Assembly (NCBI GenBank): GCA_017882685.1
Contig: JADGPA010000112.1
Span: forward strand, 1 to 35,787
From: Propionibacteriaceae bacterium
Lineage (GTDB): Bacteria; Actinomycetota; Actinomycetes; Propionibacteriales; Propionibacteriaceae
Direction: 5' to 3'
DNA length: 35,787 bases
Below are positions 7,688 through 16,053 of the stretch, piece by piece. Made by a program: the position numbers and the translations under genes. The notes beneath the pieces were generated by a model. That model saw only the letters and a list, made by a program, of their open reading frames with translations, made no database searches and had not been told where the DNA came from. Every line of letters starts with the position of its first letter. Positions within the stretch are counted from its first letter, which is position 1.

Positions 7688-9565
7688 ATGAAGGTCATCC
7701 CGCTGTCACTGCAGCAGACAAACGGCCGCCAGCTCGCCGGACAGCTATCGGGGCCGCTCCGGCACTTCCTTGCCACCGAGTCGGGCAGCGCGCTTGTGCT
7801 GGTGGTCGCAACGGCCGTCGCGCTGCTGTGGACGAACTCGCCGTGGTCGGCCGGCTACACCGCGACCTGGGAAACGGCAGCCTCCATCCACCTCGGCACC
7901 CTCGGGCTGGAGATGAGCATCGGGCACTGGATCAGCGACGGCCTCATGGTGCTGTTCTTCTTCGTGATCGGCCTGGAGGTGCGCCGGGACCTCGCCATCG
8001 GTGAGCTCACCGACACCAGGCGCGTGGTGCTGCCGCTGCTGGCCGGGTTCGCCGGCATGCTCGTCCCCGCGCTGCTGTACCTGCTGATCGCGCCGTCCGG
8101 GGAGGCGGGCGCCGGGTGGGGCGTGGTGATCGGGACGGACACCGCCTTCCTGCTCGGCACGCTGGCGCTCGTGGGGCCGAGCATCTCCACCCAGCTGCGG
8201 GTCTTTCTGCTCACCCTCACCGTCGTTGACGACATCGTCGCCGTCAGCGTGATCGGGGTGTTCTACGCGCACTCGATCGACATGGTGGCGTTGGCTGTGG
8301 CCCTCGCCGGAGTTGTCGTCCTTGTCCTGCTCTCCCGGTTCGGCGTCTGGCGGATGTGGCCGTACGTGCTGACCACCCTGCTGGTGTGGCTGGCAACGAT
8401 CGCATCCGGCGTGCACGCGTCCATCGCCGGCATGGTCTGCGGCCTGCTGATCCCCGCCTTCTCGCCGCGACGCGAGGTCGTCAAGGACGCTGCCATCCGG
8501 TTCCGCGCGTTCCGCCAGTCCCCGCTGCCCGAGGTCGGCCGCTCGGCACGGGACGCCGTCGCGCGGGCGGTCTCGGTGAACGAACGGATGCAGCTGGTGC
8601 TGCACCCCTGGACCGGATACGTGGTGGTGCCGCTGTTCGCCCTTGCCAACGCCGGGGTCGACCTGCGCGGTGGCGTCTTCGTCGAGGCCCTCACGTCACC
8701 GCTCACGTGGGCGGTGGTCCTGGGACTCGTTGTCGGCAAGTTCGTCGGTATCGGCGGCGGGGCGCTGGCCGGTGCCCGCCTGCGGATGGGCCGGCTGCCG
8801 CAGGGGGTCGGACCCGGCCAGGTGCTCGGCGGGGCGGCCCTCTCCGGCATCGGGTTCACCGTGTCGCTGCTGATCATCGGGCTGGCGTTCGAGTCGGCCC
8901 AGCTCAGGGCCGAGGCCACCATCGGCGTCCTGCTGAGCCTCGTCATCGCCACGGCGCTGGGCTGGGTGACCTTCCAGCTCGCCGCCCGCTGGCACGGCGA
9001 GACCTCGGCCGGGCTCCCCACCGTCCTCTCCCGCCCGGTCGACCCGGAGCGAGACCACATCATCGGGCCGGTGGACGCGCCGCTGACCGTCGTGGAGTAC
9101 GCGGACTTCGAATGCCCGTTCTGCGCGAAGGCCACCGGGGCGTCGCGGGAAGTGCGCGAGCACTACGGCGACCGCGTCCGCTACGTGTTCCGGCACCTCA
9201 CCCTGCCCGAGGTGCACCCGCACGCCGAGCTGGCTGCCGCTGCAGCGGAGGCCGCCGGGGCGCAGGGCAAGTTCTGGGAGATGCACAACCAGCTGTTCCT
9301 GCACTCCGACGAACTGGAGTTGCAGGACCTCGCCGGTTACGCCGGCCTGCTGGGGCTGGACGTGGAGGAGTTCCTGCGCGACATCGACGAGCAGCGCCAC
9401 GCGGCCCGGATCCGCGAGGACGTGGCCAGCGCAGAGGCCAGCGGCGCGCGCGGTACGCCGACGTTCTTCATCGGCTCGCAACGCCATGTCGGCCCTTGGG
9501 ACGCGCGGAGCCTGATTGAGGCGCTCGACGCGGTGCCGGTCCCGGACGCCGCCCAGCTACCCTGA
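7688..9565 (+). CDS. nhaA: Na+/H+ antiporter NhaA fused to a C-terminal DsbA-like thioredoxin domain
   Basis: A 625-residue fusion. Residues 1 to about 435 are an NhaA antiporter, which exchanges cytoplasmic Na+ for external protons. The key acidic residues are present: Asp151 in GTDTAF and the pair Asp181-Asp182 in VVDDIVAV, at the same 30-residue spacing as Asp133 and Asp163-Asp164 of E. coli NhaA. Lys351 in GKFVGI matches the conserved Lys300. Residues about 455-620 form a thioredoxin-like DsbA/Thioredoxin_4 domain with active site CPFC (476-479) and a cis-Pro loop GTPTFF. If the NhaA topology holds, this domain is cytoplasmic. ATG 7688 has GAGG five bases upstream; the frame stays open further upstream but lies over the LLM gene. 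Confidence 0.95.
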   Translation: MKVIPLSLQQTNGRQLAGQLSGPLRHFLATESGSALVLVVATAVALLWTNSPWSAGYTATWETAASIHLGTLGLEMSIGHWISDGLMVLFFFVIGLEVRRDLAIGELTDTRRVVLPLLAGFAGMLVPALLYLLIAPSGEAGAGWGVVIGTDTAFLLGTLALVGPSISTQLRVFLLTLTVVDDIVAVSVIGVFYAHSIDMVALAVALAGVVVLVLLSRFGVWRMWPYVLTTLLVWLATIASGVHASIAGMVCGLLIPAFSPRREVVKDAAIRFRAFRQSPLPEVGRSARDAVARAVSVNERMQLVLHPWTGYVVVPLFALANAGVDLRGGVFVEALTSPLTWAVVLGLVVGKFVGIGGGALAGARLRMGRLPQGVGPGQVLGGAALSGIGFTVSLLIIGLAFESAQLRAEATIGVLLSLVIATALGWVTFQLAARWHGETSAGLPTVLSRPVDPERDHIIGPVDAPLTVVEYADFECPFCAKATGASREVREHYGDRVRYVFRHLTLPEVHPHAELAAAAAEAAGAQGKFWEMHNQLFLHSDELELQDLAGYAGLLGLDVEEFLRDIDEQRHAARIREDVASAEASGARGTPTFFIGSQRHVGPWDARSLIEALDAVPVPDAAQLP

Positions 9566-9730
9566 GCGCCGCGTCCCTCGCGGGCCGCCGGCATCCCGGC
9601 GCCCGGGGTTGTCATGGCACAGACAATCACAATGCCAGGTGTACGTGGCCTTGGGCGTGCCCATCGTGATCCGCCCGACGCACTGGGCATGGTCTTCTGC
9701 GATGCAACGACCGCACCTGATCGGGTTCAC
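9557..9730 (-). CDS. Small cysteine-rich, probably zinc-binding protein
   Basis: A 57-residue protein with CxxC (RCGRC) near the start, another Cys at about 17 and a CxCxCH cluster (HCDCLCHD), a pattern that suits a small metal-binding domain. I recall similar short actinobacterial proteins but no function. GTG 9730 is chosen because GGGAAGG lies six bases upstream; an ATG at 9748 would add six residues but has no ribosome-binding site. Its last codons overlap the 3' end of nhaA by nine bases on the opposite strand. Confidence 0.6.
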   Translation of the reverse strand: MNPIRCGRCIAEDHAQCVGRITMGTPKATYTWHCDCLCHDNPGRRDAGGPRGTRRSG

Positions 9731-9827
9731 GGACTGCCTTCCCTGCATGGGCCAGCAAAACGAAGTTTCGCCTCAACCCCAACAGATCAACCATACGCAC
9801 CTTACCTACCCCCGGCTGACCGCAGCC

Positions 9828-9841
9828 GCAGCCAGGGCTGC
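9828..9841. repeat. Short inverted repeat between the Cys-rich and DUF3073 genes
   Basis: GCAGCC-AG-GGCTGC lies in the 179-base gap between the Cys-rich gene and the DUF3073 stop, 69 bases downstream of the latter. It may help end DUF3073 transcription, but the two-base loop is too tight for an ideal hairpin and there is no T run. Nothing else is evident in this gap. Confidence 0.2.
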
Positions 9842-9909
9842 CGGAAACGGACTCCAGGCGCGCACCAGTGCGGCAGGAACAACAGGGTCGGTGCCGCGGC
9901 TGTGACGCC

Positions 9910-10155
9910 TCAGCTGATGCGGCGGTACTCGGTCTCGCCGGGCTCGTCGTCGCCGGAGTACCGGTCAGCAAGACCGCTGTACTGGTCGTCCTCCGGCTCC
10001 ACCACGGGCTCCGGAACCGGCTCAGCCACGTACCCGACGTCGCCCGGTTCACCGCGCAACTCCCGCTCCAGGGACCCGAAGTCCGTGGAGTACGAACGGT
10101 ACTTCAGATCGCGAGCGACTTTAGTCTGCTTCGCCTTTGCACGGCCGCGCCCCAT
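9910..10155 (-). CDS. DUF3073 domain-containing protein
   Basis: An 81-residue protein that starts MGRGRAKAKQTKVARDLKY, the hallmark of the actinobacterial DUF3073 family. The N-terminal third is very basic; the rest is acidic and Pro-rich and probably disordered. Function is unknown. AAGGGGG precedes the ATG at good spacing. It lies directly downstream of purM, a neighbourhood seen in many actinobacteria, but has its own promoter-like sequence at 10216-10243. Confidence 0.93.
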   Translation of the reverse strand: MGRGRAKAKQTKVARDLKYRSYSTDFGSLERELRGEPGDVGYVAEPVPEPVVEPEDDQYSGLADRYSGDDEPGETEYRRIS

Positions 10156-10215
10156 GAGGTCAGCCCCCTTCGCAGCGGTCGAGCCGCCTCAATGATCAAG
10201 TTTCGTCGTGAGGCA

Positions 10216-10243
10216 AGGGTACCCAATCGGAGCACCGCCGCAA
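10216..10243 (-). promoter_or_regulatory. Candidate promoter of the DUF3073 gene
   Basis: Read on the minus strand, TTGCGG (10243-10238) and TACCCT (10221-10216) are separated by 16 bases. Transcription would start near 10209, about 54 bases before the ATG. An inverted repeat GCCTCA/TGAGGC (10186-10191 and 10209-10214) lies in the presumed leader. Confidence 0.35.
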
Positions 10244-10250
10244 AGCGAGC

Positions 10251-11303
10251 TCAGCGGGGGTGTTCGGAGTGGAGGTCGACTCGCGCCTTTGCCCCCGGCG
10301 CAGCGCTCGCGACACCCGCGACCCACGATCCGATGCCGGCTTCCGCAGCGATCCGCGATGCCTCAGCAACCGAGGACTCGGGCAGCACGAGGGCCATCCC
10401 CACACCCTGGTTCAACGTGGCCTCGATGTCGGGCCGCGACAGCTTCCCGACCGCCTGTACCAGTTCGAAGATGGCGGGGGGACGCCAGCTCGCGCGGTCG
10501 ATGTCGACGCCGATGCCATCGGGGAGCACGCGCACGAGGTTGTTCGCGAGGCCGCCGCCGGTGATGTGGCTGATCGAGTGCACCTCGCACCCGCGGATGA
10601 TCGCCAGCAGGTCCTTCGCGTACACCCGGGTGGGCGTCAGCAAGGTCTCGCCGAGGGTGCCTCCGAGCTCTGGCACGTCCTTCTCCAGGCTCCAGCCGGA
10701 GAAGACGTGACGGACGAGCGAGTAGCCGTTTGAGTGCAGCCCCGACGAGGCAAGGGCCAGCACCACGTCGCCCGCGCGAACACGGTCTGCGCCGAGGATC
10801 TCGTCGTACTCCACCACCCCGGTGGTGGCCCCGGCGATGTCGAACTCCTCTGTGCCGAGCAGGCCGGGGTGTTCCGCCGTCTCCCCACCCAGCAGGGACG
10901 CGCCGGCGGCCGTACACGCCGCGGCGATACCGCCGACGATGGCAGCGATCCGCTCGGGATAGACCTTGCCGCAGGCGATGTAGTCGGTGACGAACAGGGG
11001 CTCTGCTCCGGTGACCACGAGGTCGTCGACGAGCATGCCGATCAGGTCGAAGCCGATGGTGTCGTAGACGCCCATGGCACCGGCGATGGCCACCTTGGTG
11101 CCGACGCCGTCGGTGGAGGTGGCCAGGACCGGGTGCCGGTAGCCGGCCAGCGCCGAGGCGTCGAAGAAGCCGGCGAAGCCGCCGAGCCCGCCAAGCACCT
11201 CGGGACGGTGGCTGCGGGCCACTGCGTCCTTCATCAGTCCGACGGCCCGGTCGCCGGCCGCGATGTCGACCCCTGCGGCGGCGTAGGCGCTCTCAGCTGC
11301 CAA
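10251..11303 (-). CDS. purM: Phosphoribosylformylglycinamidine cyclo-ligase
   Basis: AIR synthetase, which closes the imidazole ring of FGAM using ATP in the fifth step of purine synthesis. The 350 residues carry the expected motifs: STDGVGTKV (about 63-71), DDLVVTGAEPLFVTDYIA, GGETAEHPG and the substrate-loop SSGLHSNGYSLVR. The TTG start at 11303 overlaps the last bases of purF by eleven, so translation is probably coupled and the two form one operon. No separate promoter is visible. DUF3073 follows downstream. Confidence 0.97.
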   Translation of the reverse strand: MAAESAYAAAGVDIAAGDRAVGLMKDAVARSHRPEVLGGLGGFAGFFDASALAGYRHPVLATSTDGVGTKVAIAGAMGVYDTIGFDLIGMLVDDLVVTGAEPLFVTDYIACGKVYPERIAAIVGGIAAACTAAGASLLGGETAEHPGLLGTEEFDIAGATTGVVEYDEILGADRVRAGDVVLALASSGLHSNGYSLVRHVFSGWSLEKDVPELGGTLGETLLTPTRVYAKDLLAIIRGCEVHSISHITGGGLANNLVRVLPDGIGVDIDRASWRPPAIFELVQAVGKLSRPDIEATLNQGVGMALVLPESSVAEASRIAAEAGIGSWVAGVASAAPGAKARVDLHSEHPR

Positions 11304-12747
11304 GGCTCTGCTCCAATCCCATCTGGCGGGCCCGTGCGGCCGGGATCGGCACCGGGTACACCCCGTCGAAGCAGGCCCGGCACAACTTGCGGCCAGAGAT
11401 GCCCGTCGACGCGGTCAGGCCTTCTAGGCTGATGTAGCCGAGGGTGTCGGCTCCGATCGAGCGGCAGATCTCGTCGACGCTCAGCCCGGGCGCGATCAGT
11501 TCCGCGCGGGTGGCGAAGTCGATGCCGTAGAAGCACGGCCACTGCACCGGCGGTGAGGCGATCCGCACGTGGACCTCCGCCGCCCCGGCCTCGCGCAGCA
11601 TCTTGACCAGCGCCCGCTGGGTGTTGCCGCGCACGATCGAGTCGTCGACGACGACGAGGCGCTTGCCCTCGATGACGTCGCGGATCGGGTTCAGCTTCAG
11701 CCGGATGCCCAACTGGCGGATCGTCTGCGACGGCTGGATGAACGTGCGCCCCACGTAGGAGTTCTTCACAAGGCCGAGGCCGAAGGGAATGCCGGACGCC
11801 TCCGCGTAGCCGATGGCCGACGGCGTCCCCGATTCAGGCGTCGGGATCACCATGTCTGCGTCGATCGGGGATTCCAGGGCCAGCGTCCGGCCGATCTCGA
11901 CGCGGACGGCGTGCACGCGGCGATCGGCGATGAGGGTGTCGGGTCGGGCGAGGTAGACGTACTCGAACAGGCAGCCCTTGGGGTCGGCCTCTGCGAAGCG
12001 GACGCAGGAAAGACCTGCCTCGTCGATCGAGATGAGCTCGCCCGGCTCGATCTCGCGGATCAGGGTCGCGCCGATGATGTCGAGCGCAGCGGTCTCGCTG
12101 GCGACCACCCAGCCGCGCTCGAGGCGTCCCAGCACCAGCGGGTGGATGCCCTGGGGGTCACGGGCGGCGAAGAGGGTCTTCTCGTTGGAGAACACAAGGC
12201 AGAACGCTCCCTGCAGCCGGGGCAGCACCTCCAGCGCCGCCGCCTTCAGGCCGTTGTCGGCATAGACCGCCATCAGGGCCGTCACCAGCGCGGTGTCGGA
12301 GGTGGAGTCCATCCGGTCCTTGCGCGGCACCTCTGAGGCCTCGACGGAAGTGGCCAGCCAGGCCTCCAGCTCGTCGGTGTTGGTCAGGTTGCCGTTGTGC
12401 GCAAGCGCGAGACCGCCGCCGGCGGTGCCGCGGAAGGTCGGCTGGGCATTGCTCCAGGTGCTGGAACCGGTGGTGGAATAGCGGCAGTGGCCGACGGCCA
12501 TGTAGCCGTTGAGGGAGTTCAGGGTCGGCTCGTCGAACACCTGCGAGACCAGGCCCATGTCCTTGAAGACCATGATCCGCTCGCCATTGCTGACCGCCAT
12601 GCCCGCAGACTCCTGGCCGCGGTGCTGCAGCGCGTACAGGCCGAAGTAGGTGAGCTTGGCCACCTCCTCGCCGGGCGCCCACACCCCGAACACGCCACAG
12701 GCGTCACGGGGTCCAGGGTCGTCGATCAGCTCGTCGGGGCTCTGCAC
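11293..12747 (-). CDS. purF: Amidophosphoribosyltransferase
   Basis: Catalyses the committed step of purine synthesis, PRPP plus glutamine to phosphoribosylamine. The 484 residues begin with a short propeptide ending before Cys17 in DACGVFG, which should become the N-terminal nucleophile of the glutaminase domain. The phosphoribosyltransferase PRPP loop is VVVDDSIVRGNT. Cysteines in KGCLF, WPCFYG and LCRAC match the 4Fe-4S ligands of the B. subtilis-type, oxygen-sensitive enzyme. The GTG start is six bases after a TACAGT box (12754-12759) and lacks a ribosome-binding site, so the mRNA is probably leaderless. Confidence 0.97.
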   Translation of the reverse strand: MQSPDELIDDPGPRDACGVFGVWAPGEEVAKLTYFGLYALQHRGQESAGMAVSNGERIMVFKDMGLVSQVFDEPTLNSLNGYMAVGHCRYSTTGSSTWSNAQPTFRGTAGGGLALAHNGNLTNTDELEAWLATSVEASEVPRKDRMDSTSDTALVTALMAVYADNGLKAAALEVLPRLQGAFCLVFSNEKTLFAARDPQGIHPLVLGRLERGWVVASETAALDIIGATLIREIEPGELISIDEAGLSCVRFAEADPKGCLFEYVYLARPDTLIADRRVHAVRVEIGRTLALESPIDADMVIPTPESGTPSAIGYAEASGIPFGLGLVKNSYVGRTFIQPSQTIRQLGIRLKLNPIRDVIEGKRLVVVDDSIVRGNTQRALVKMLREAGAAEVHVRIASPPVQWPCFYGIDFATRAELIAPGLSVDEICRSIGADTLGYISLEGLTASTGISGRKLCRACFDGVYPVPIPAARARQMGLEQSLGS

Positions 12748-12753
12748 GCGCCA

Positions 12754-12759
12754 ACTGTA
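12754..12759 (-). promoter_or_regulatory. -10 box of leaderless purF mRNA
   Basis: Minus-strand TACAGT, preceded by CGG, ends 6 bases before the purF GTG. It sits just downstream of the hairpin at 12764-12782. Confidence 0.5.
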
Positions 12760-12763
12760 CCGG

Positions 12764-12782
12764 CGGGCGCCGGGGGCGCCCG
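12764..12782 (-). terminator. Hairpin after the DUF4870 gene
   Basis: Perfect 8-base stem CGGGCGCC / GGCGCCCG with a GGG loop, eight bases beyond the DUF4870 stop and upstream of the purF -10 box. No T run follows, which is common for actinobacterial terminators. It overlaps the region where a purF -35 box would lie. Confidence 0.5.
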
Positions 12783-12789
12783 ACCGGGT

Positions 12790-13653
12790 TCACTTCACCA
12801 GACGGATGTTCACCGGGTAGCGGTAGTCCTGGCCCGAGGAGGTCTGGACGGCGGCAAGGATGCGCAGGATCAGCCACGCCAGCGGGAGCAGGATCGTGGT
12901 GACGATGCCCACCAGCAGGAAGATCAGCAGGACGCTCACCACCATCGCGATGATGAAGGTGATCTCGAAGTTCAGCGACTCGACGGCGTTGGCTCGCACC
13001 CGGGCGCTCTTCGTGCCCTGGGTGAGCATGACGACCAACGGGCCGAGGAAGCCGAGGCCGATGAAGCTGGCGAGGATCGCCGACCAGTGCGCAGCAGCAG
13101 ACCACATGTTCTCGTCGGACGCGCTGAGTTCGCTGGCGGGATAGGCGAGCTGCTGCCCGCCGTAGGAGGGCGCATAGCCGGACTGGGGCGCATAGCCCGG
13201 CTGGCTGTACTGCTGGCCGTAGGCCGGCGCGGCCGGTGGCTCCGGCACGGCGTAGGGGGTCTGGCCGTAGGTCTGGCCGTAGGTCTGGCCGTAGGTCTGG
13301 CCGTAGGTCTGGCCGTAGGCCTGGCCCGGAGTCTGGTAGGCGGCGGCCGGCGGCACCTGCTGCGGCTGCGGGTAGGCAGGATGGGGCAGCTCGATGCCGG
13401 GCAGGTCGAGGTTGGTGGCCGTGCCTGTCGTGGACGGGAAATCGGGCTCGACGGCGTCCAGGTCGGGCGCAACCGGGACCGGCGGCGCTGCGTCCTCGAC
13501 GGTCAGCTTCGGCGGAAGTTCGCTGGAGCTCAGGTCATCGGTGATCGGCTCTTCGGCCACGGGCTGGGCTGCAGTCCCGGGCGCGGGGGCCTCGGGCTCG
13601 GTGACCTCTGCTTCGATGACCTGGGGATCGGTGTCCTTCTCAGACGGTTCCAT
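12790..13653 (-). CDS. DUF4870 membrane protein with a Pro/Gln/Tyr-rich repeat region
   Basis: A 287-residue protein in two parts. Residues 1 to about 170 are acidic and then Pro/Gln/Tyr-rich, low-complexity and probably disordered, including five Q(T/A)YG units encoded by a 12-base tandem repeat. The last 110 residues match the DUF4870/Tic20-like layout: an amphipathic NMWSAAAHWSAIL start, then hydrophobic helices with LGPLVVML, the ALNF-like segment ESLNFEITF and a terminal LAWLILRILAAV. Function is unknown. I choose ATG 13653 because TAGGGT lies seven bases upstream (leaderless type); a GTG at 13677 would add eight residues but has no signal. It lies between purL and purF. Confidence 0.82.
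   Translation of the reverse strand: MEPSEKDTDPQVIEAEVTEPEAPAPGTAAQPVAEEPITDDLSSSELPPKLTVEDAAPPVPVAPDLDAVEPDFPSTTGTATNLDLPGIELPHPAYPQPQQVPPAAAYQTPGQAYGQTYGQTYGQTYGQTYGQTPYAVPEPPAAPAYGQQYSQPGYAPQSGYAPSYGGQQLAYPASELSASDENMWSAAAHWSAILASFIGLGFLGPLVVMLTQGTKSARVRANAVESLNFEITFIIAMVVSVLLIFLLVGIVTTILLPLAWLILRILAAVQTSSGQDYRYPVNIRLVK
13261..13320 (-). repeat. 12-base tandem repeat, five units
   Basis: Five head-to-tail units on the plus strand: CTGGCCGTAGGT four times, then one copy ending in C. They encode Gln-Thr/Ala-Tyr-Gly repeats in the DUF4870 protein. The units are identical at nucleotide level except for that last base, so the array is young or slippage-prone, and changes keep the frame. Confidence 0.9.
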
Positions 13654-13660
13654 AAGGCCA

Positions 13661-13666
13661 ACCCTA
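13661..13666 (-). promoter_or_regulatory. -10 box of leaderless DUF4870 mRNA
   Basis: Minus-strand TAGGGT ends 7 bases before ATG 13653; no Shine-Dalgarno sequence is present. It is directly downstream of the hairpin at 13677-13696. Confidence 0.45.
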
Positions 13667-13676
13667 TTCTCGCTCA

Positions 13677-13696
13677 CCCGGGCTGGACAGCCCGGG
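13677..13696 (-). terminator. Terminator hairpin after purL
   Basis: Perfect 8-base stem CCCGGGCT / AGCCCGGG with a GGAC loop, 21 bases past the purL stop. It lacks a T run but is well placed to separate purL from the DUF4870 promoter. Confidence 0.6.
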
Positions 13697-13717
13697 GAGC
13701 CCCCGAAACTCCCCTGA

Positions 13718-15973
13718 TCAGGCGTGCATCGCGGCAGGGATGGGCGCCGTCCAGCGCTGCCGGATCTCGTCGATCGGAAGGGCGAAGTGGCCCTGCAGTT
13801 CGAGGAACCCGGTCCTGGTCACCTCACCGAGCCTGGTCAACGGCAGGTGGTGCTCCGCGCACAGCTCGGCGAAGGCGTCCCGCGTGGCGTTCGACATCGA
13901 AACCAGCACCCGGCCCGGCGTCTCGGAGAACAGCTGGACGCAGGCGTCGCCCGACGGCAACGTCGCCGAGACGGACAGGTCGTTGCGCAGGCAGGACTCG
14001 ACCAGTGCCTGGGCGAGCCCGCCGTCGGCGAGGTCGTGGGCGGAGCTCAGCAGGTGCGCCTTTGCTGCCGCGACCAGCATGCGTCCCAGCCGCTGCTCGT
14101 GGTCGAAGTCGGGGGTCGGAGGCATGCCGCCGATGTGGCCGTGGATGGTCTCCGCCCAGGCGGTTCCGGACATGTCCTCGTGGGTCTCGCCGACGAGGAA
14201 GACGTTGTCTCCGGGTGTGAGGAAGCCCGACCGGATGCGGTCGGCGACGTCCTCGATGATGCCGAGCATGCCGATCACCGGCGTCGGCATGATGTTGGCC
14301 CCACCGGTCTGGTTGTAGAAGCTCACGTTGCCACCGGTGACGGGGGTGCCGAGGGCCTGGCAGCCGTCGACCAGGCCGAGGATGGCCTCGCTGAACTGCC
14401 ACATGACCTCCGGATCCTCCGGGGAGCCGAAGTTCAGGCAGTCGGTGATGGCGACCGGCTCCGCCCCGGTGGCTGCCACGTTGCGGTAGGACTCACACAG
14501 GGCGAGCTGGGCGCCGAGGTACGGGTTCAGCAGGGCGAACCGGGCGTTGCAGTCGGTGGCCAGTGCGATGCCGAGGCCGCTCTCCTCATCGATCCGCAAC
14601 ATGCCGGAGTCCTCCGGCTGGGCGAGGATCGAGTTGCCGCGAACGTAACGGTCGTACTGGTCGGTGATCCAGGACTTGTCCGCCTGGTTGGGCGCGCCCA
14701 CGAGCTTCAGCAGCGTCGCGGCCAGGTCGTCCGGCTCGCTGGCGCGGGGCAGGACGTTGGCGCTGCGGGCGTTCAGGTCGTCGATCCACCAGGGACGCTC
14801 GATCGGGCGGTTGTACACCGGGCCCTCGTGGGCGACGGTCCCGGGGATGACGTCGACGACGCGCTCGCCGTGCCAGTCGATCAGGAGCCGGTCACCCTCG
14901 ATGACCTCGCCGATCACGGTGGCCAGCACGTCCCACTTGGCGCAGATCTCGAGGAACTTCTCCACGTTGGCGGGTTCGACGATCGCGCACATCCGTTCCT
15001 GCGACTCGCTCATGAGGATCTCTTCAGGCGACAGCGTCGAGTCGCGCAACGGCACAAGGTCGAGGTCGACGTGCATGCCGCCGTCACCGGCGCTGGCCAG
15101 TTCAGAGGTGGCGCAGGAGATGCCCGCCGCGCCCAGGTCCTGGATGCCGACGATGCTGCCGCTTGCGAACAGCTCCAGCGTGCATTCGATCAGCAGCTTC
15201 TCCATGAACGGGTCGCCCACCTGCACTGCGGGGCGCTTGGCCGGGCCGTCGGCCTCGAACGTCTCCGAGGCGAGGATGGACGCTCCGCCGATGCCGTCCC
15301 CGCCAGTGGCGGCGCCGTAGAGGATCACCAGGTTGTGCGTTCCGGAGGCGAAGGCGAGGTGCATGTCCTCGTGTCGCAGGACGCCGACGCACAGGGCGTT
15401 GACCAGCGGGTTGCCGTAGTAGGTGGGGTCGAACACCACCTCGCCGCCGATGTTCGGCAGGCCCAGGCAGTTTCCGTAACCGCCGACGCCGGCAACGATC
15501 CCGGGCAGCACCCGGGCGGTGTCAGGAGCGTCGAGGGCGCCGAAGCGCAGCGCGTCCATCACGCCGATCGGGCGGGCGCCCATCGCGAGGATGTCGCGGA
15601 CGATGCCGCCGACCCCGGTCGCGGCACCCTGGTAGGGCTCGACGTAGGACGGGTGGTTGTGGCTCTCGATCTTGAACGTGACCGCCCAGCCGTTGCCGAC
15701 GTCAACGACGCCGGCCTGCTCGCCGATGCCGGCCAGCAGCGGACCGCGCGGTGTCTCCTTGCCGACGGCCGCGAACTTGGACAGGTGCACCTTGGAGGAC
15801 TTGTAGGAGCAGTGCTCGCTCCACATCACCGAGTACATCGCCAGCTCGCACGAGGTCGGACGCCTGTCCAGGATCTCCTTGATGCGGGCGTACTCATCGG
15901 CCTTCAGGCCGAGTTCCGCCCAGGGCTGGGAGTCGTCTGGGGTCTGCTGGGCGTTGCTCACGGTGTCGGCCAC
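13718..15973 (-). CDS. purL: Phosphoribosylformylglycinamidine synthase subunit PurL
   Basis: Synthetase subunit of FGAM synthase, the fourth purine step, working with the glutaminase PurQ and the small subunit PurS, both encoded 5 kb away in this window. At 751 residues it is the short PurL that lacks a built-in glutaminase domain. Signatures include [12 protein letters not shown] (about 49-60), [12 protein letters not shown] (the catalytic His region), [12 protein letters not shown] and [10 protein letters not shown]. The GTG start at 15973 is supported by a TAGATT box seven bases upstream; a second GTG at 15961 is less likely. A hairpin follows the stop codon. Confidence 0.97.
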   Translation of the reverse strand: MADTVSNAQQTPDDSQPWAELGLKADEYARIKEILDRRPTSCELAMYSVMWSEHCSYKSSKVHLSKFAAVGKETPRGPLLAGIGEQAGVVDVGNGWAVTFKIESHNHPSYVEPYQGAATGVGGIVRDILAMGARPIGVMDALRFGALDAPDTARVLPGIVAGVGGYGNCLGLPNIGGEVVFDPTYYGNPLVNALCVGVLRHEDMHLAFASGTHNLVILYGAATGGDGIGGASILASETFEADGPAKRPAVQVGDPFMEKLLIECTLELFASGSIVGIQDLGAAGISCATSELASAGDGGMHVDLDLVPLRDSTLSPEEILMSESQERMCAIVEPANVEKFLEICAKWDVLATVIGEVIEGDRLLIDWHGERVVDVIPGTVAHEGPVYNRPIERPWWIDDLNARSANVLPRASEPDDLAATLLKLVGAPNQADKSWITDQYDRYVRGNSILAQPEDSGMLRIDEESGLGIALATDCNARFALLNPYLGAQLALCESYRNVAATGAEPVAITDCLNFGSPEDPEVMWQFSEAILGLVDGCQALGTPVTGGNVSFYNQTGGANIMPTPVIGMLGIIEDVADRIRSGFLTPGDNVFLVGETHEDMSGTAWAETIHGHIGGMPPTPDFDHEQRLGRMLVAAAKAHLLSSAHDLADGGLAQALVESCLRNDLSVSATLPSGDACVQLFSETPGRVLVSMSNATRDAFAELCAEHHLPLTRLGEVTRTGFLELQGHFALPIDEIRQRWTAPIPAAMHA

Positions 15974-15980
15974 GGCGGCA

Positions 15981-15986
15981 AATCTA
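15981..15986 (-). promoter_or_regulatory. -10 box of leaderless purL mRNA
   Basis: Minus-strand TAGATT, preceded by CGG, ends 7 bases before GTG 15973. No Shine-Dalgarno sequence or -35 box is visible. Confidence 0.5.
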
Positions 15987-16021
15987 CCGTGGCAGGGGCT
16001 GGCGTCCCGGCTGCGTCCGCG

Positions 16022-16027
16022 TACCCT
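16022..16027 (+). promoter_or_regulatory. Possible -10 box for gabD2
   Basis: TACCCT fits TANNNT and would start transcription near 16034, leaving a short leader with the GGAGGAGGGGG ribosome-binding site. It faces away from the purL promoter in the same 80-base gap. No good -35 box is seen. Confidence 0.3.
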
Positions 16028-16053
16028 GACTGCCAGCGGCGGAGGAGGGGGAA

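Noticed and set aside
13261-13320. CRISPR-like array
   Set aside because: Units are 12 bases, contiguous without spacers and in frame within a gene.
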